Positions 1 through 8,211 are shown, counted from the first letter of the stretch. The stretch: 64,000 bases of DNA from Ruminococcus sp. XPD3002 (GCA_900119535.1 FPJT01000005.1:1-64000), one strand, 5' to 3'. Translations and numbers: made by a program. The notes: generated from the letters alone by a model not told the origin.

Positions 1-255
1 CATGCTGGTCTTCAGCGTCTTCTTGCTGTGACCGTTCCGGCTGTTATCTGTGGCTTTGTTCTTGACATCATAAGGCTCATAGCCGAGCTCTTCATCCAGC
101 TCTGATTCAAGGCTGCCTTCCATGAACTCGGCAATCGTTTCCTTAAACAGATTCTGGATGTCGTCCATGCTCTGGACATTTGCAGCTGACAGCAGTTCGC
201 TGATCAAGGCTCTGCGCGCTTGCTGTTCCGGTGTCCCTCTTTTTCTCCGTGCCAT
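1..255 (-). pseudogene. IS256-family transposase, N-terminal part, cut by window edge
   Basis: The minus-strand frame opens with ATG at 255 behind a GGAGG-like site and reads 85 codons to the window edge without a stop. The protein (MARRKRGTPEQQARRAL start, later SELDEELGYEPYDVKNK) is the N-terminal region of mutator/IS256-family transposases, which cut and paste DNA with a DDE catalytic domain; that domain would lie outside the window. It is closely related to the copy at 7888-8211, which points the other way. I cannot tell whether this copy is intact beyond position 1, so 'pseudogene' here means incomplete in view. The family call is firm. Confidence 0.85.
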
Positions 256-262
256 AATATTA

Positions 263-329
263 CCTCCAAAGTAGTGCTGCTTCCATTATACACTACTTTG
301 GAGGTTTACACAAGATTTGGGATGGACTC
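263..329. repeat. IS256-type element terminus with upstream hairpin
   Basis: CCTCCAAAGTAGTG (263-276) and CACTACTTTGGAGG (291-304) are perfect inverted arms. The following bases to about 329 (GAGGTTTACACAAGATTTGG and on) match, as reverse complement, the sequence at 7814-7850 beside the second IS copy. This marks the outer end of the left IS; the rtcB fragment starts immediately after it. Confidence 0.75.
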
Positions 330-512
330 CAGATCTCGCTCGAAGAATATGTCAACAGCATGAATGGTATACGTACCTGGTCTGTAAACGATTCAACGAT
401 CGATGAATCTCCAATGGCATATAAGCCCTCAGATGAGATAATACGTTATCTTAAGGATACTGTTGATGTGAAGCATATCGCAAGAACTGTATACAACTTC
501 AAGGCAAACTAA
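330..512 (+). pseudogene. rtcB: RtcB RNA ligase, C-terminal fragment cut by the IS
   Basis: An open frame without a start runs out of the IS end and stops with TAA at 510-512. The roughly 60 residues (containing NSMNGIRTWSV, DESPMAYKP and the end HIARTVYNFKAN) match the C-terminus of RtcB, the GTP-dependent RNA-splicing/repair ligase. All catalytic parts (Mn/His site, guanylation His) are missing, so no activity is expected. It lies 5' of a strong hairpin and 3' of the IS, so the IS256 element probably inserted into or deleted most of the gene. The family match is recalled, not searched. Confidence 0.75.
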
Positions 513-554
513 AAATGCGGATATCGTATTTTGATGATACGATATCCGCATTTT
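512..554. terminator. Bidirectional intrinsic terminator
   Basis: Perfect 18-bp arms (512-529 and 537-554) with a 7-base loop, A-rich on the left and T-rich on the right, so it can end the rtcB remnant (+) and the converging gene at 561-1931 (-). Confidence 0.85.
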
Positions 555-560
555 ATTTTT

Positions 561-1931
561 TCAGAACATCAGATTGTTTATGATCGAAGCGGCATTCTTT
601 CCGGCCCTATGATCGCTTGCTGTAGCAGAGGCCTCAAATGAATACCTCGGATCTTTATGATACTGTATCTTATAGTGGCCGGTATGCTCGACCACAACGA
701 TGCCGGTTTTTTTAAGAGCATCCATTATCTCAAAACATTCAAACTTCTTGTATCCGTCAAATGCAGCCTTAATGATCTTTTTGTACTGATCAGGTATTCC
801 GTCAACGTGGTTTGCGTTGATGATACTTTTTATTATGTCTGCTCTCCTTGAAGCACTCTGAACATTTTTGTCGAGATATTCCTTCAGACAGTCAATTATT
901 ATTTCCCTTTGCTCGTTAGGATAGAGGTCATTCTCAGTTCCGCTTACTATAAGCGAATTGCCTGCCCCTGTATACGATTCAAGCCTGTAATTAAGCCGCT
1001 CATTTTCAAGCTTAAGCTTTTGTAACTCCTCAGCGAGTTTTTCATATTTTTGTGAATATTTTTCATTCTCTGCTTCAAGCTCTTCAAGGTATATCTTGTT
1101 AAAATCGTTATTATCACTTTTTTCCTTAAGTTTTTCAATTGTCTCCCGGCTTCGGATTCTAAGGAGTTTGCCGTTCACTCCATCCCAGGTTTCAAGTTTA
1201 TCATAAACTCTTCTGTTAAGATAGTTGGCAACCGTATGAATTATCTCACGGTGTAATGGATAATTGCCGAACGCTAACGGATCGGCGCCCTTATGTGGAA
1301 GCAAAACATAGATAGGTGCAGTAAAGCGCTCAGGCGCAACGGAATTAAGAATATCTGATGTATCCTCTATAACAACTGCAAGTCCAGAGAGCTTTTGAGC
1401 CAAAACATCAGCATCAACATCCGATCTTGATGAAAGATATACAAATGGCAATGCATATGTATCACTTGCGTTTAATGCAGATATCAACTTCTCTCTGTCT
1501 TTATCTTCAAGTGTTATTGCGCTTGTCTTCATTTCAAAACCAAGATTATTCTCAGCAAAACCATCGTTTATTATTTGCCTTATCAGACGAGGTGCCCTGA
1601 GATGAGTATTGGAAGTTTCAGAACTATCGTTTACCGTATAGTCCATGTATACTGAAAGCGTTTTTTTACCGTAATCAAGAACAGCATCTACAGTCCAGTT
1701 GCCTTTTAATGTTTCAGAGATCTGTCTTGCAGCAATGATGCTGTCTGTTTCAACGTCTACGACCTCGATCATCTGATTACCGTCTATTTCTGAAAAAGAA
1801 AAATCAGATTTGTGATTTTCAAGTCCGCTCAAAGGTTGCTTTTTCTCTGTGCACCATTTTATCAAGCTTTTTACGAACTGTTCTTTTGTGAAAATATCCT
1901 TAACCTTGAATCTTGTTGAATAAATTAGCAT
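561..1931 (-). CDS. Hypothetical coiled-coil protein divergent from the WYL genes
   Basis: A 456-residue protein I do not recognise with confidence. The N-terminal 290 residues look globular. A charged coiled coil follows at about 285-330 (repeated E/K/L heptads). The last 110 residues form another unit ending in HYKIQYHKDPRYSF, SDHRAGKNAAS and NNLMF. That GHYK...DPRY...SDHRAGKNA pattern is reminiscent of HicA-like or other small RNA-binding folds, but this is an impression only. The start ATG at 1931 is preceded by a GGAAG site. It is transcribed away from the WYL pair across a 174-bp AT-rich gap, so it could share regulation with the CRISPR accessory genes. No transmembrane segment or signal peptide is visible. 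Confidence 0.6.
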   Translation of the reverse strand: MLIYSTRFKVKDIFTKEQFVKSLIKWCTEKKQPLSGLENHKSDFSFSEIDGNQMIEVVDVETDSIIAARQISETLKGNWTVDAVLDYGKKTLSVYMDYTVNDSSETSNTHLRAPRLIRQIINDGFAENNLGFEMKTSAITLEDKDREKLISALNASDTYALPFVYLSSRSDVDADVLAQKLSGLAVVIEDTSDILNSVAPERFTAPIYVLLPHKGADPLAFGNYPLHREIIHTVANYLNRRVYDKLETWDGVNGKLLRIRSRETIEKLKEKSDNNDFNKIYLEELEAENEKYSQKYEKLAEELQKLKLENERLNYRLESYTGAGNSLIVSGTENDLYPNEQREIIIDCLKEYLDKNVQSASRRADIIKSIINANHVDGIPDQYKKIIKAAFDGYKKFECFEIMDALKKTGIVVVEHTGHYKIQYHKDPRYSFEASATASDHRAGKNAASIINNLMF

Positions 1932-2105
1932 CTTTCAACTTCCTTTCGTATTAGATGTTATTAATATATTATCACAACGAATGATCAATGTAAATAACAT
2001 AAAAACAAAACAGGCGCATTGAACAAACAAAAGTCTTTCTTTTTGTTTACTATAACACTATATAAATATTTATAAAAGTGATAAAATTAGCATGGGGTGA
2101 TTAAT

Positions 2106-3344
2106 ATGGCAAATGAAGAAAAGAACCGCAGCTTTTTCAAAATAACAACATACGAAAATTTCCGTAGATTCCTGAAAACTAACTTCTATTACTGCTCCCT
2201 TTCTCAGGGGCAGCAAGGAATGTTCATAAAAAGCATTGGAACCACAAAATATAATGAATACAAGAATATTATCGAGCTAATTGCTGGCGGAAAAATAGAA
2301 TTTCCTAAAATCAACAAGAGATTAGCCTTCAGATATAACATTTCTCAGCTCGAGTCTGATTATAATGAGCTTGCAAACAGTTTCCAGTTGAGAACACTTA
2401 CTTCGCTTGATGCCTGCTTAACGCTATATATTCTCCTTTTTCTTTCTGATAAGGAAATGGGAAGTTCTGATATCTATAATAGAATTGGTGATATCGATTT
2501 TGATATTGATGAAAAGACAATCAGAGGCAAGTTGAAAAACATGTGTGAGTACGGAATGATCTCTTACAAGAACAAGAAGTATTCTCTTAACGAATGCTCT
2601 CTTTACTCTGTTGACACTTCTATTATGCTAAGTCTTTTGAATATGGCGGATTTCATGAAAAATCTCGTATATCCGGAAGTATTAGGGTATGATCTTTTTG
2701 CTGCTCTGAAAAAAATATATGAAGAAAGAACAGGCAATGAATACATATCCCCATTCCAGTTCAAATACAGTCATCTTGCCAACATTCTTGATGATAATGT
2801 TCTTTGGACATTGATCGAAGCGATTGATAATCGACAGCATGTTGCTTTTGAGTATGGCGGCAAAATAAAAGAAAGACTGATACCTGTAAAGATCTTTACT
2901 GAGAACGAATATAATCGTTGCTATCTGTTTGCTGTGAAAAGATTCAGGAATAAGCTTAAATTTTTTGTTTTCAGATTATCTAAGATATATAATCTGAAAA
3001 TCACAAACTCCGACGAAGATATAACGGAAGCTGATTTTAAGGAATATAGCGAGCTTTATGATTCCGAGAAGAAATGCAGCTTCTTTGGAAAAATCGATTC
3101 CTCTGCCCAAAACGACACCGTTGAGCTGAAGTATAAGAGAGGCATCAGAAGTCAGTTAGAGCGTGATTTCAGCTGCATTGAGTTCAGAAAGAATTATACT
3201 GCTATTGTTACAGTCAAGAGCAAAAAAATGATGATACCGTATCTCAGGGCAAATATGGGACTAATCAGAACGACAGATGATGAACTTTCAGGAATACTTA
3301 ATGAGGATATAGAGGAGATGAAGAAAAACTATGGAATTATTTAA
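2106..3344 (+). CDS. WYL-domain protein 1 of the type VI-D locus
   Basis: A 412-residue protein. I chose ATG 2106 because GGGGTG lies at 2094-2099; an upstream GTG at 2097 overlaps that site. The region around residues 85-165 looks like a winged-helix DNA-binding part. Residues about 235-310 carry a WYL-type domain (a ligand-sensing Sm-like fold known from transcription regulators), with HVAFEYGGK, PVKIF, YLFAVKRF and FRLSKI blocks. WYL proteins are established partners of Cas13d loci, where at least one stimulates RNA cleavage by the effector; others act as regulators. This gene overlaps the next WYL gene by 14 bases, and both precede the array on the same strand, so they form one operon. 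Whether it regulates the locus or boosts Cas13d cannot be read from sequence. Confidence 0.8.
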   Translation: MANEEKNRSFFKITTYENFRRFLKTNFYYCSLSQGQQGMFIKSIGTTKYNEYKNIIELIAGGKIEFPKINKRLAFRYNISQLESDYNELANSFQLRTLTSLDACLTLYILLFLSDKEMGSSDIYNRIGDIDFDIDEKTIRGKLKNMCEYGMISYKNKKYSLNECSLYSVDTSIMLSLLNMADFMKNLVYPEVLGYDLFAALKKIYEERTGNEYISPFQFKYSHLANILDDNVLWTLIEAIDNRQHVAFEYGGKIKERLIPVKIFTENEYNRCYLFAVKRFRNKLKFFVFRLSKIYNLKITNSDEDITEADFKEYSELYDSEKKCSFFGKIDSSAQNDTVELKYKRGIRSQLERDFSCIEFRKNYTAIVTVKSKKMMIPYLRANMGLIRTTDDELSGILNEDIEEMKKNYGII

Positions 3345-4275
3345 TGAGTATAGAAACAAAAGCCTTAGAGCTTTTTTAAAACTCGCTGAACGCATCTCTT
3401 ATGGCGAAGAACTATCCATAGATGAATTTGAAGCTGAATACTATCGTCTTTCAGGTGACAACAAAAAAATAACCTCTGTTTTCTATAAGAATACATTATA
3501 TAATGATAAACTGCCTATATTTGATACTCGTGAAGGCAAAGTTCGTTTATTCGGAGAACCGGATAAATGCAGTAACAAGCATATATCTGATACATTACTG
3601 AAATCTGAAATAACATGGTTGCATAATGCTCTTAACGATAAGCTGAGTAAACTATTTCTGTCTGACGAGGAAAGAATATCTATTGATGCGAAATTATCGG
3701 ATTATACTGAATATTACAAAAATATTGATGATATGTGGCGCAGCAATGAAGATATTTCGGAAGAAGTTGAGAAAAATTTCAAGATCATACTTAAAGCTAT
3801 AAATGAAAAACAAGCTTTATCATACACTTTCAAAAATAAAAACTGTGAGGGTTTTCCTGTAAGGATAGAGTATGATGAAAGAACCTGTAGAATATATATG
3901 ATCATTTATGACGGCAACAGATTTGTAAAATCCGATATTTCAAAGCTTTCTGATATCTATATAACAGAAAACAGCATTGATACTATTCCTGAAATAAAGG
4001 ATGATATGCTCAATAAGAAAGCATACCTCCCTGTTGTTTTTACAGTAACTGATGATAAAAACAGAAAGGCTATCGACAGAGCACTGCTTGCTTTCTCGGT
4101 ATATGATCATGTTGTTGAACCCATAGATGAGAAAACTGCAAGATTTACTATTCAGTATTATACAATGGATCTTGATCTTCTTATAAAGGATATTCTTGCT
4201 TTCGGTTCTGATATAAAAGTAGAGTCGCCTCGTTATGTCGTGAAAAGAATAACAGATATTCTCAGAAAAGTTTAA
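3331..4275 (+). CDS. WYL-domain protein 2 of the type VI-D locus
   Basis: A 314-residue protein starting at ATG 3331 inside the end of the first WYL gene, with GAGGAG at 3313-3318, so translation is probably coupled. Residues about 150-210 form a second, more diverged WYL-like core (ALSYTFKNKN, FPVRIEYDE, YMIIYDG, SDISKLSDIYI). The C-terminal 90 residues resemble the WYL C-terminal extension (VVFTVTDD, VVEPIDEKTARFTIQYY). No clear helix-turn-helix is seen, unlike its neighbour, which suggests it may need the first protein as partner. The gene stops eight bases before the array promoter, so it is the last gene of the WYL operon. Confidence 0.7.
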   Translation: MELFNEYRNKSLRAFLKLAERISYGEELSIDEFEAEYYRLSGDNKKITSVFYKNTLYNDKLPIFDTREGKVRLFGEPDKCSNKHISDTLLKSEITWLHNALNDKLSKLFLSDEERISIDAKLSDYTEYYKNIDDMWRSNEDISEEVEKNFKIILKAINEKQALSYTFKNKNCEGFPVRIEYDERTCRIYMIIYDGNRFVKSDISKLSDIYITENSIDTIPEIKDDMLNKKAYLPVVFTVTDDKNRKAIDRALLAFSVYDHVVEPIDEKTARFTIQYYTMDLDLLIKDILAFGSDIKVESPRYVVKRITDILRKV

Positions 4276-4282
4276 AAAACTG

Positions 4283-4311
4283 TTGACTTTTGTACATGAT
4301 TGATGTATAAT
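4283..4311 (+). promoter_or_regulatory. Promoter of the CRISPR array
   Basis: TTGACT (4283-4288), 17-base spacer, TATAAT (4306-4311). Transcription would start near 4318, leaving about a 29-base leader before the first repeat at 4347. It reads into the repeats in the Cas13d crRNA sense. Confidence 0.85.
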
Positions 4312-4346
4312 ACAATTAAAGAGAAATATACTTTGTATAGTTTCCT

Positions 4347-4647
4347 CAAGTAAACCCCTACCAACTGGTCGGGGTTTGAAACAGTGCATCACCCTGAGTC
4401 CAGTTGAGCTCAGCAAGTAAACCCCTACCAACTGGTCGGGGTTTGAAACGAGAGAATATAAAGTCCAAGTGCTGGAGCATACAAGTAAACCCTTACCAAC
4501 TGGTCGGGGTTTGAAACTGTAAAGAACGCCGAGAGTTATAAAGGTTGCACAAGTAACCCCCTGCCAAGTGGTCGGGGTTTGAAACCCTGCATTCTCAACG
4601 TTATACTTCTTTGTGTACAAGTAAACCCCTACCAACTGGTCGGGGTT
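4347..4647 (+). CRISPR. Type VI-D array, 5 repeats and 4 spacers
   Basis: 36-bp repeats start at 4347, 4414, 4482 and 4550, with a shortened fifth at 4618-4647. Spacers are 31, 32, 32 and 32 bases (4383-4413, 4450-4481, 4518-4549, 4586-4617). The repeat begins CAAGTAAACCCCTACCAACT and ends GGGGTTTGAAAC; AAACCCC pairs with GGGGTTT and ACCA with TGGT, the hairpin read by Cas13d. Repeats 1 and 2 are identical, repeat 3 has one change, repeat 4 has three, and repeat 5 loses the GAAAC end: decay increases away from the promoter, so the leader is at the left. I recognise the repeat as that of RfxCas13d. Spacer targets are unknown. Confidence 0.97.
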
Positions 4648-4657
4648 ACTTGTTTTT
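4618..4657 (+). terminator. Array terminator formed from the last repeat
   Basis: The last repeat runs on as GGGGTTACTTG, which pairs with its own CAAGTAAACCCC start (one bulged A), and is followed by five T (4653-4657). A repeat-derived hairpin plus U-tract makes an intrinsic terminator. Confidence 0.75.
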
Positions 4658-4677
4658 AACTGAACAAAAAACAAAAA

Positions 4678-4712
4678 ACTCATGCAGAAACAATGATCTG
4701 CATGAGTTTTTT
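4678..4712 (+). terminator. Second terminator after the array
   Basis: ACTCATGCAG (4678-4687) pairs perfectly with CTGCATGAGT (4698-4707) and is followed by T. It insulates cas13d from array transcription. Confidence 0.85.
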
Positions 4713-4819
4713 CGCACTTTTCTCCCGTTACTTTTGTTTCAAAATGGTGTATAATATAAACATAAGAGAAGAATGCGGATATAACGAACAAAAATCGATT
4801 CTTATTTGCGCTAAATATA

Positions 4820-4848
4820 TTTACAAAATCCAAAGTATGTGGTATAAT
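4820..4848 (+). promoter_or_regulatory. Promoter of cas13d
   Basis: TTTACA (4820-4825), 17-base spacer, TATAAT (4843-4848) with a TGG extended -10 element directly before it. Start near 4855 gives a 5' leader of about 56 bases. Cas13d therefore appears to be expressed separately from the array. Confidence 0.8.
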
Positions 4849-4910
4849 ATATTGTATGTGTTGTTAGTAATTCATTAATCACAAGATAATTATAAAGGAG
4901 TGATTTGATT

Positions 4911-7814
4911 ATGATCGAAAAGAAGAAGTCATTTGCAAAGGGCATGGGAGTAAAATCAACACTTGTATCCGGTTCAAAGGTATACATGACGACGTTCGCA
5001 GAAGGAAGCGATGCCAGACTTGAAAAGATCGTTGAAGGCGATTCTATCAGATCTGTCAACGAAGGAGAAGCGTTCTCAGCTGAAATGGCTGATAAGAATG
5101 CAGGCTACAAGATCGGTAACGCAAAGTTCAGCCACCCAAAGGGCTATGCTGTAGTTGCAAACAACCCCTTATACACCGGACCGGTACAGCAGGATATGCT
5201 CGGTCTGAAGGAAACGCTTGAAAAGAGATATTTTGGAGAGTCTGCCGACGGAAATGATAATATCTGTATTCAGGTCATCCATAATATCCTCGATATCGAA
5301 AAGATCCTCGCTGAATATATAACCAATGCTGCTTATGCGGTAAACAATATTTCCGGTCTTGATAAGGATATCATCGGTTTTGGTAAGTTCAGTACGGTCT
5401 ATACTTATGATGAGTTCAAGGATCCTGAACATCACAGAGCAGCTTTCAACAATAACGATAAGTTAATTAATGCCATCAAGGCACAGTATGATGAATTTGA
5501 CAATTTCCTTGATAATCCTCGTCTCGGCTACTTTGGACAGGCTTTTTTCAGTAAGGAAGGCAGAAATTACATTATCAATTACGGCAACGAGTGTTATGAT
5601 ATTCTTGCTTTACTCAGCGGATTGCGTCACTGGGTAGTACATAATAATGAGGAAGAATCAAGGATTTCCCGTACATGGCTTTATAATCTCGACAAGAATC
5701 TTGACAACGAATATATCTCTACTCTCAATTATCTGTATGATAGAATTACAAACGAATTAACAAATTCCTTCTCAAAGAATAGTGCAGCCAACGTAAACTA
5801 TATCGCTGAAACCCTTGGTATTAATCCTGCTGAATTTGCAGAGCAGTATTTCAGATTCAGTATCATGAAGGAACAGAAGAATCTCGGTTTCAATATTACT
5901 AAGCTGAGAGAAGTAATGCTTGACAGAAAGGATATGTCTGAGATCCGTAAAAATCATAAGGTCTTTGATTCAATCCGTACTAAGGTCTATACTATGATGG
6001 ATTTCGTTATCTACAGATATTACATTGAAGAGGATGCAAAGGTTGCTGCTGCCAACAAGTCTCTGCCGGATAACGAAAAAAGCCTCAGTGAAAAGGATAT
6101 CTTTGTTATAAATCTCAGAGGAAGCTTTAACGATGATCAGAAGGATGCCCTTTATTATGATGAGGCCAATCGTATTTGGAGAAAGCTCGAAAACATTATG
6201 CACAATATCAAGGAATTCAGAGGCAATAAGACACGTGAATACAAGAAGAAGGATGCTCCAAGACTCCCCAGAATTCTTCCTGCCGGAAGGGATGTTTCCG
6301 CGTTCTCAAAGTTGATGTACGCTCTTACCATGTTCCTTGATGGTAAGGAGATCAATGATCTTCTCACCACGCTCATCAATAAGTTCGATAACATCCAGAG
6401 TTTCCTCAAGGTAATGCCTCTTATCGGAGTGAATGCAAAGTTTGTTGAGGAATATGCCTTCTTCAAGGACAGCGCAAAGATTGCTGACGAACTCAGGCTG
6501 ATTAAGAGCTTTGCCAGAATGGGAGAACCTATCGCAGATGCAAGACGTGCTATGTATATCGATGCTATCAGGATTCTCGGAACAAACCTCAGCTATGATG
6601 AGCTTAAGGCCCTTGCCGATACTTTTTCGCTTGATGAAAACGGCAACAAGCTTAAGAAGGGCAAGCACGGCATGAGAAACTTCATCATTAATAATGTAAT
6701 CAGTAACAAGCGCTTCCATTATCTCATTCGTTACGGTGATCCTGCACATCTCCATGAGATCGCCAAGAATGAAGCTGTTGTAAAGTTCGTCCTCGGCAGG
6801 ATAGCTGATATCCAGAAGAAGCAGGGACAGAACGGAAAGAATCAGATCGACAGGTACTATGAGACCTGTATCGGCAAGGACAAGGGCAAGTCTGTCTCCG
6901 AAAAGGTTGATGCCCTCACAAAGATTATCACCGGTATGAACTACGATCAGTTCGATAAGAAGAGAAGCGTTATTGAGGATACTGGAAGAGAAAACGCTGA
7001 GAGAGAAAAGTTCAAGAAGATCATCAGCCTCTATCTTACTGTCATTTATCACATCCTTAAGAATATTGTTAATATCAATGCGCGTTACGTTATCGGCTTC
7101 CATTGCGTTGAGCGTGATGCACAGCTCTATAAGGAAAAGGGCTATGATATCAACCTCAAGAAGCTCGAAGAAAAGGGGTTTTCATCAGTCACAAAGCTGT
7201 GTGCAGGTATTGATGAGACTGCTCCTGACAAGCGTAAGGATGTTGAAAAGGAAATGGCTGAGCGTGCAAAGGAATCTATCGATAGCCTTGAATCTGCAAA
7301 TCCTAAGCTTTACGCAAACTATATCAAGTATTCTGACGAGAAGAAGGCTGAGGAATTTACTAGACAGATCAACCGTGAGAAGGCAAAGACCGCTCTGAAT
7401 GCATATCTCAGAAATACTAAGTGGAATGTGATAATCAGGGAAGATCTTCTTAGAATCGATAATAAGACATGTACGCTCTTTAGAAATAAGGCCGTTCATC
7501 TTGAAGTTGCAAGATATGTTCATGCATATATCAACGATATTGCCGAAGTAAACAGCTATTTCCAGCTTTATCATTACATCATGCAGAGAATCATCATGAA
7601 CGAAAGATATGAAAAGTCTTCTGGAAAGGTAAGCGAATACTTCGATGCTGTGAACGATGAAAAGAAGTACAACGACAGGCTTCTGAAGCTGTTGTGCGTT
7701 CCATTTGGTTACTGCATCCCGAGATTCAAGAATCTCTCCATTGAAGCTTTGTTCGACAGGAACGAAGCAGCTAAGTTTGACAAGGAAAAGAAGAAAGTAT
7801 CAGGTAATTCATAG
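4911..7814 (+). CDS. cas13d: Cas13d, type VI-D RNA-guided RNase (RfxCas13d)
   Basis: A 967-residue effector that binds crRNA and cleaves target and bystander RNA in the cytoplasm, and also processes its own pre-crRNA. The start is ATG 4911, ten bases after AAAGGAG (4894-4900); a TTG two codons earlier is less likely. Both HEPN catalytic pairs are present: RHWVVH (R239, H244; codon at 5625) and RNKAVH (R858, H863; codon at 7482). Between them lie the Helical-1, Helical-2 and linker regions typical of the compact Cas13d family (about 930-970 residues). The sequence matches R. flavefaciens XPD3002 Cas13d as I remember it. The stop TAG at 7812-7814 touches the IS256 end that begins at 7813/7814. 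No cas1 or cas2 is near it. Confidence 0.98.
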   Translation: MIEKKKSFAKGMGVKSTLVSGSKVYMTTFAEGSDARLEKIVEGDSIRSVNEGEAFSAEMADKNAGYKIGNAKFSHPKGYAVVANNPLYTGPVQQDMLGLKETLEKRYFGESADGNDNICIQVIHNILDIEKILAEYITNAAYAVNNISGLDKDIIGFGKFSTVYTYDEFKDPEHHRAAFNNNDKLINAIKAQYDEFDNFLDNPRLGYFGQAFFSKEGRNYIINYGNECYDILALLSGLRHWVVHNNEEESRISRTWLYNLDKNLDNEYISTLNYLYDRITNELTNSFSKNSAANVNYIAETLGINPAEFAEQYFRFSIMKEQKNLGFNITKLREVMLDRKDMSEIRKNHKVFDSIRTKVYTMMDFVIYRYYIEEDAKVAAANKSLPDNEKSLSEKDIFVINLRGSFNDDQKDALYYDEANRIWRKLENIMHNIKEFRGNKTREYKKKDAPRLPRILPAGRDVSAFSKLMYALTMFLDGKEINDLLTTLINKFDNIQSFLKVMPLIGVNAKFVEEYAFFKDSAKIADELRLIKSFARMGEPIADARRAMYIDAIRILGTNLSYDELKALADTFSLDENGNKLKKGKHGMRNFIINNVISNKRFHYLIRYGDPAHLHEIAKNEAVVKFVLGRIADIQKKQGQNGKNQIDRYYETCIGKDKGKSVSEKVDALTKIITGMNYDQFDKKRSVIEDTGRENAEREKFKKIISLYLTVIYHILKNIVNINARYVIGFHCVERDAQLYKEKGYDINLKKLEEKGFSSVTKLCAGIDETAPDKRKDVEKEMAERAKESIDSLESANPKLYANYIKYSDEKKAEEFTRQINREKAKTALNAYLRNTKWNVIIREDLLRIDNKTCTLFRNKAVHLEVARYVHAYINDIAEVNSYFQLYHYIMQRIIMNERYEKSSGKVSEYFDAVNDEKKYNDRLLKLLCVPFGYCIPRFKNLSIEALFDRNEAAKFDKEKKKVSGNS

Positions 7815-7884
7815 AGTCTATCCAAAAATTTGTGTAAACCTCCAAAGTAGTGTATAATAGAAGAACACTACATTGGAGGTTTTA
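7813..7884. repeat. IS256-type terminus abutting cas13d
   Basis: GAGTCTATCCAAAAATTTGT and the following CCTCCAAAGTAGTG mirror the element end at 263-329 in inverse orientation. The hairpin partner CACTACATTGGAGG follows at about 7867-7880, in front of the transposase ATG at 7888. The element end overlaps the last bases of cas13d. Confidence 0.75.
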
Positions 7885-7887
7885 ATT

Positions 7888-8211
7888 ATGAGCAGAAGGC
7901 GAAGAAATGAAACAGAAGAACAGCGTGCAAGAAGAGAGCTGATAAGCGATTTTCTGTCGGCAGCGAATATCCAGAGCATGGATGATATTCAGGAACTATT
8001 CAAGGAAGCGCTTGCAGGATTTATGGAAGGCAGCTTTGAATCAGAGCTTGATTCTGAGCTTGGATACGAGCCGTATGACGTTAAGAACAAGGAAACCGAC
8101 AACAGTCGCAATGGTCACAGCAAGAAGACTCTTCGCACCAGTATGGGCAAGGTGGATATCGAAGTGCCTCGTGACAGAAATGGCGAATTTGAACCAAAAG
8201 ATACTGCCTAA
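7888..8211 (+). pseudogene. IS256-family transposase, N-terminal remnant
   Basis: ATG 7888 follows TTGGAGG. The 107 residues (DFLSAANIQSMDDIQELFKE, SELDSELGYEPYDVKNK, SMGKVDIEVPRDRNGEFEP) match the N-terminal third of IS256-type transposases and the copy at 1-255. Near 8195 an extra A shifts the frame: the family continues FEPKILP, but this copy reads FEPKDTA and stops. All family sequence ends at about 8211, where an istB remnant begins, so the DDE domain is gone and the protein cannot transpose. It may still be mobilised by a complete copy acting on the preserved end. Confidence 0.88.

Noticed and set aside
3940..4833. Long minus-strand reading frame across the CRISPR array
   Set aside because: It owes its openness to translated repeats (NPDQLVGVYL pattern recurring every 67 bases or so), runs antisense to the WYL gene and has no plausible start signal.
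6306..7103. 265-residue minus-strand frame inside cas13d
   Set aside because: A shadow of cas13d codon use; no ribosome site, no recognisable protein.
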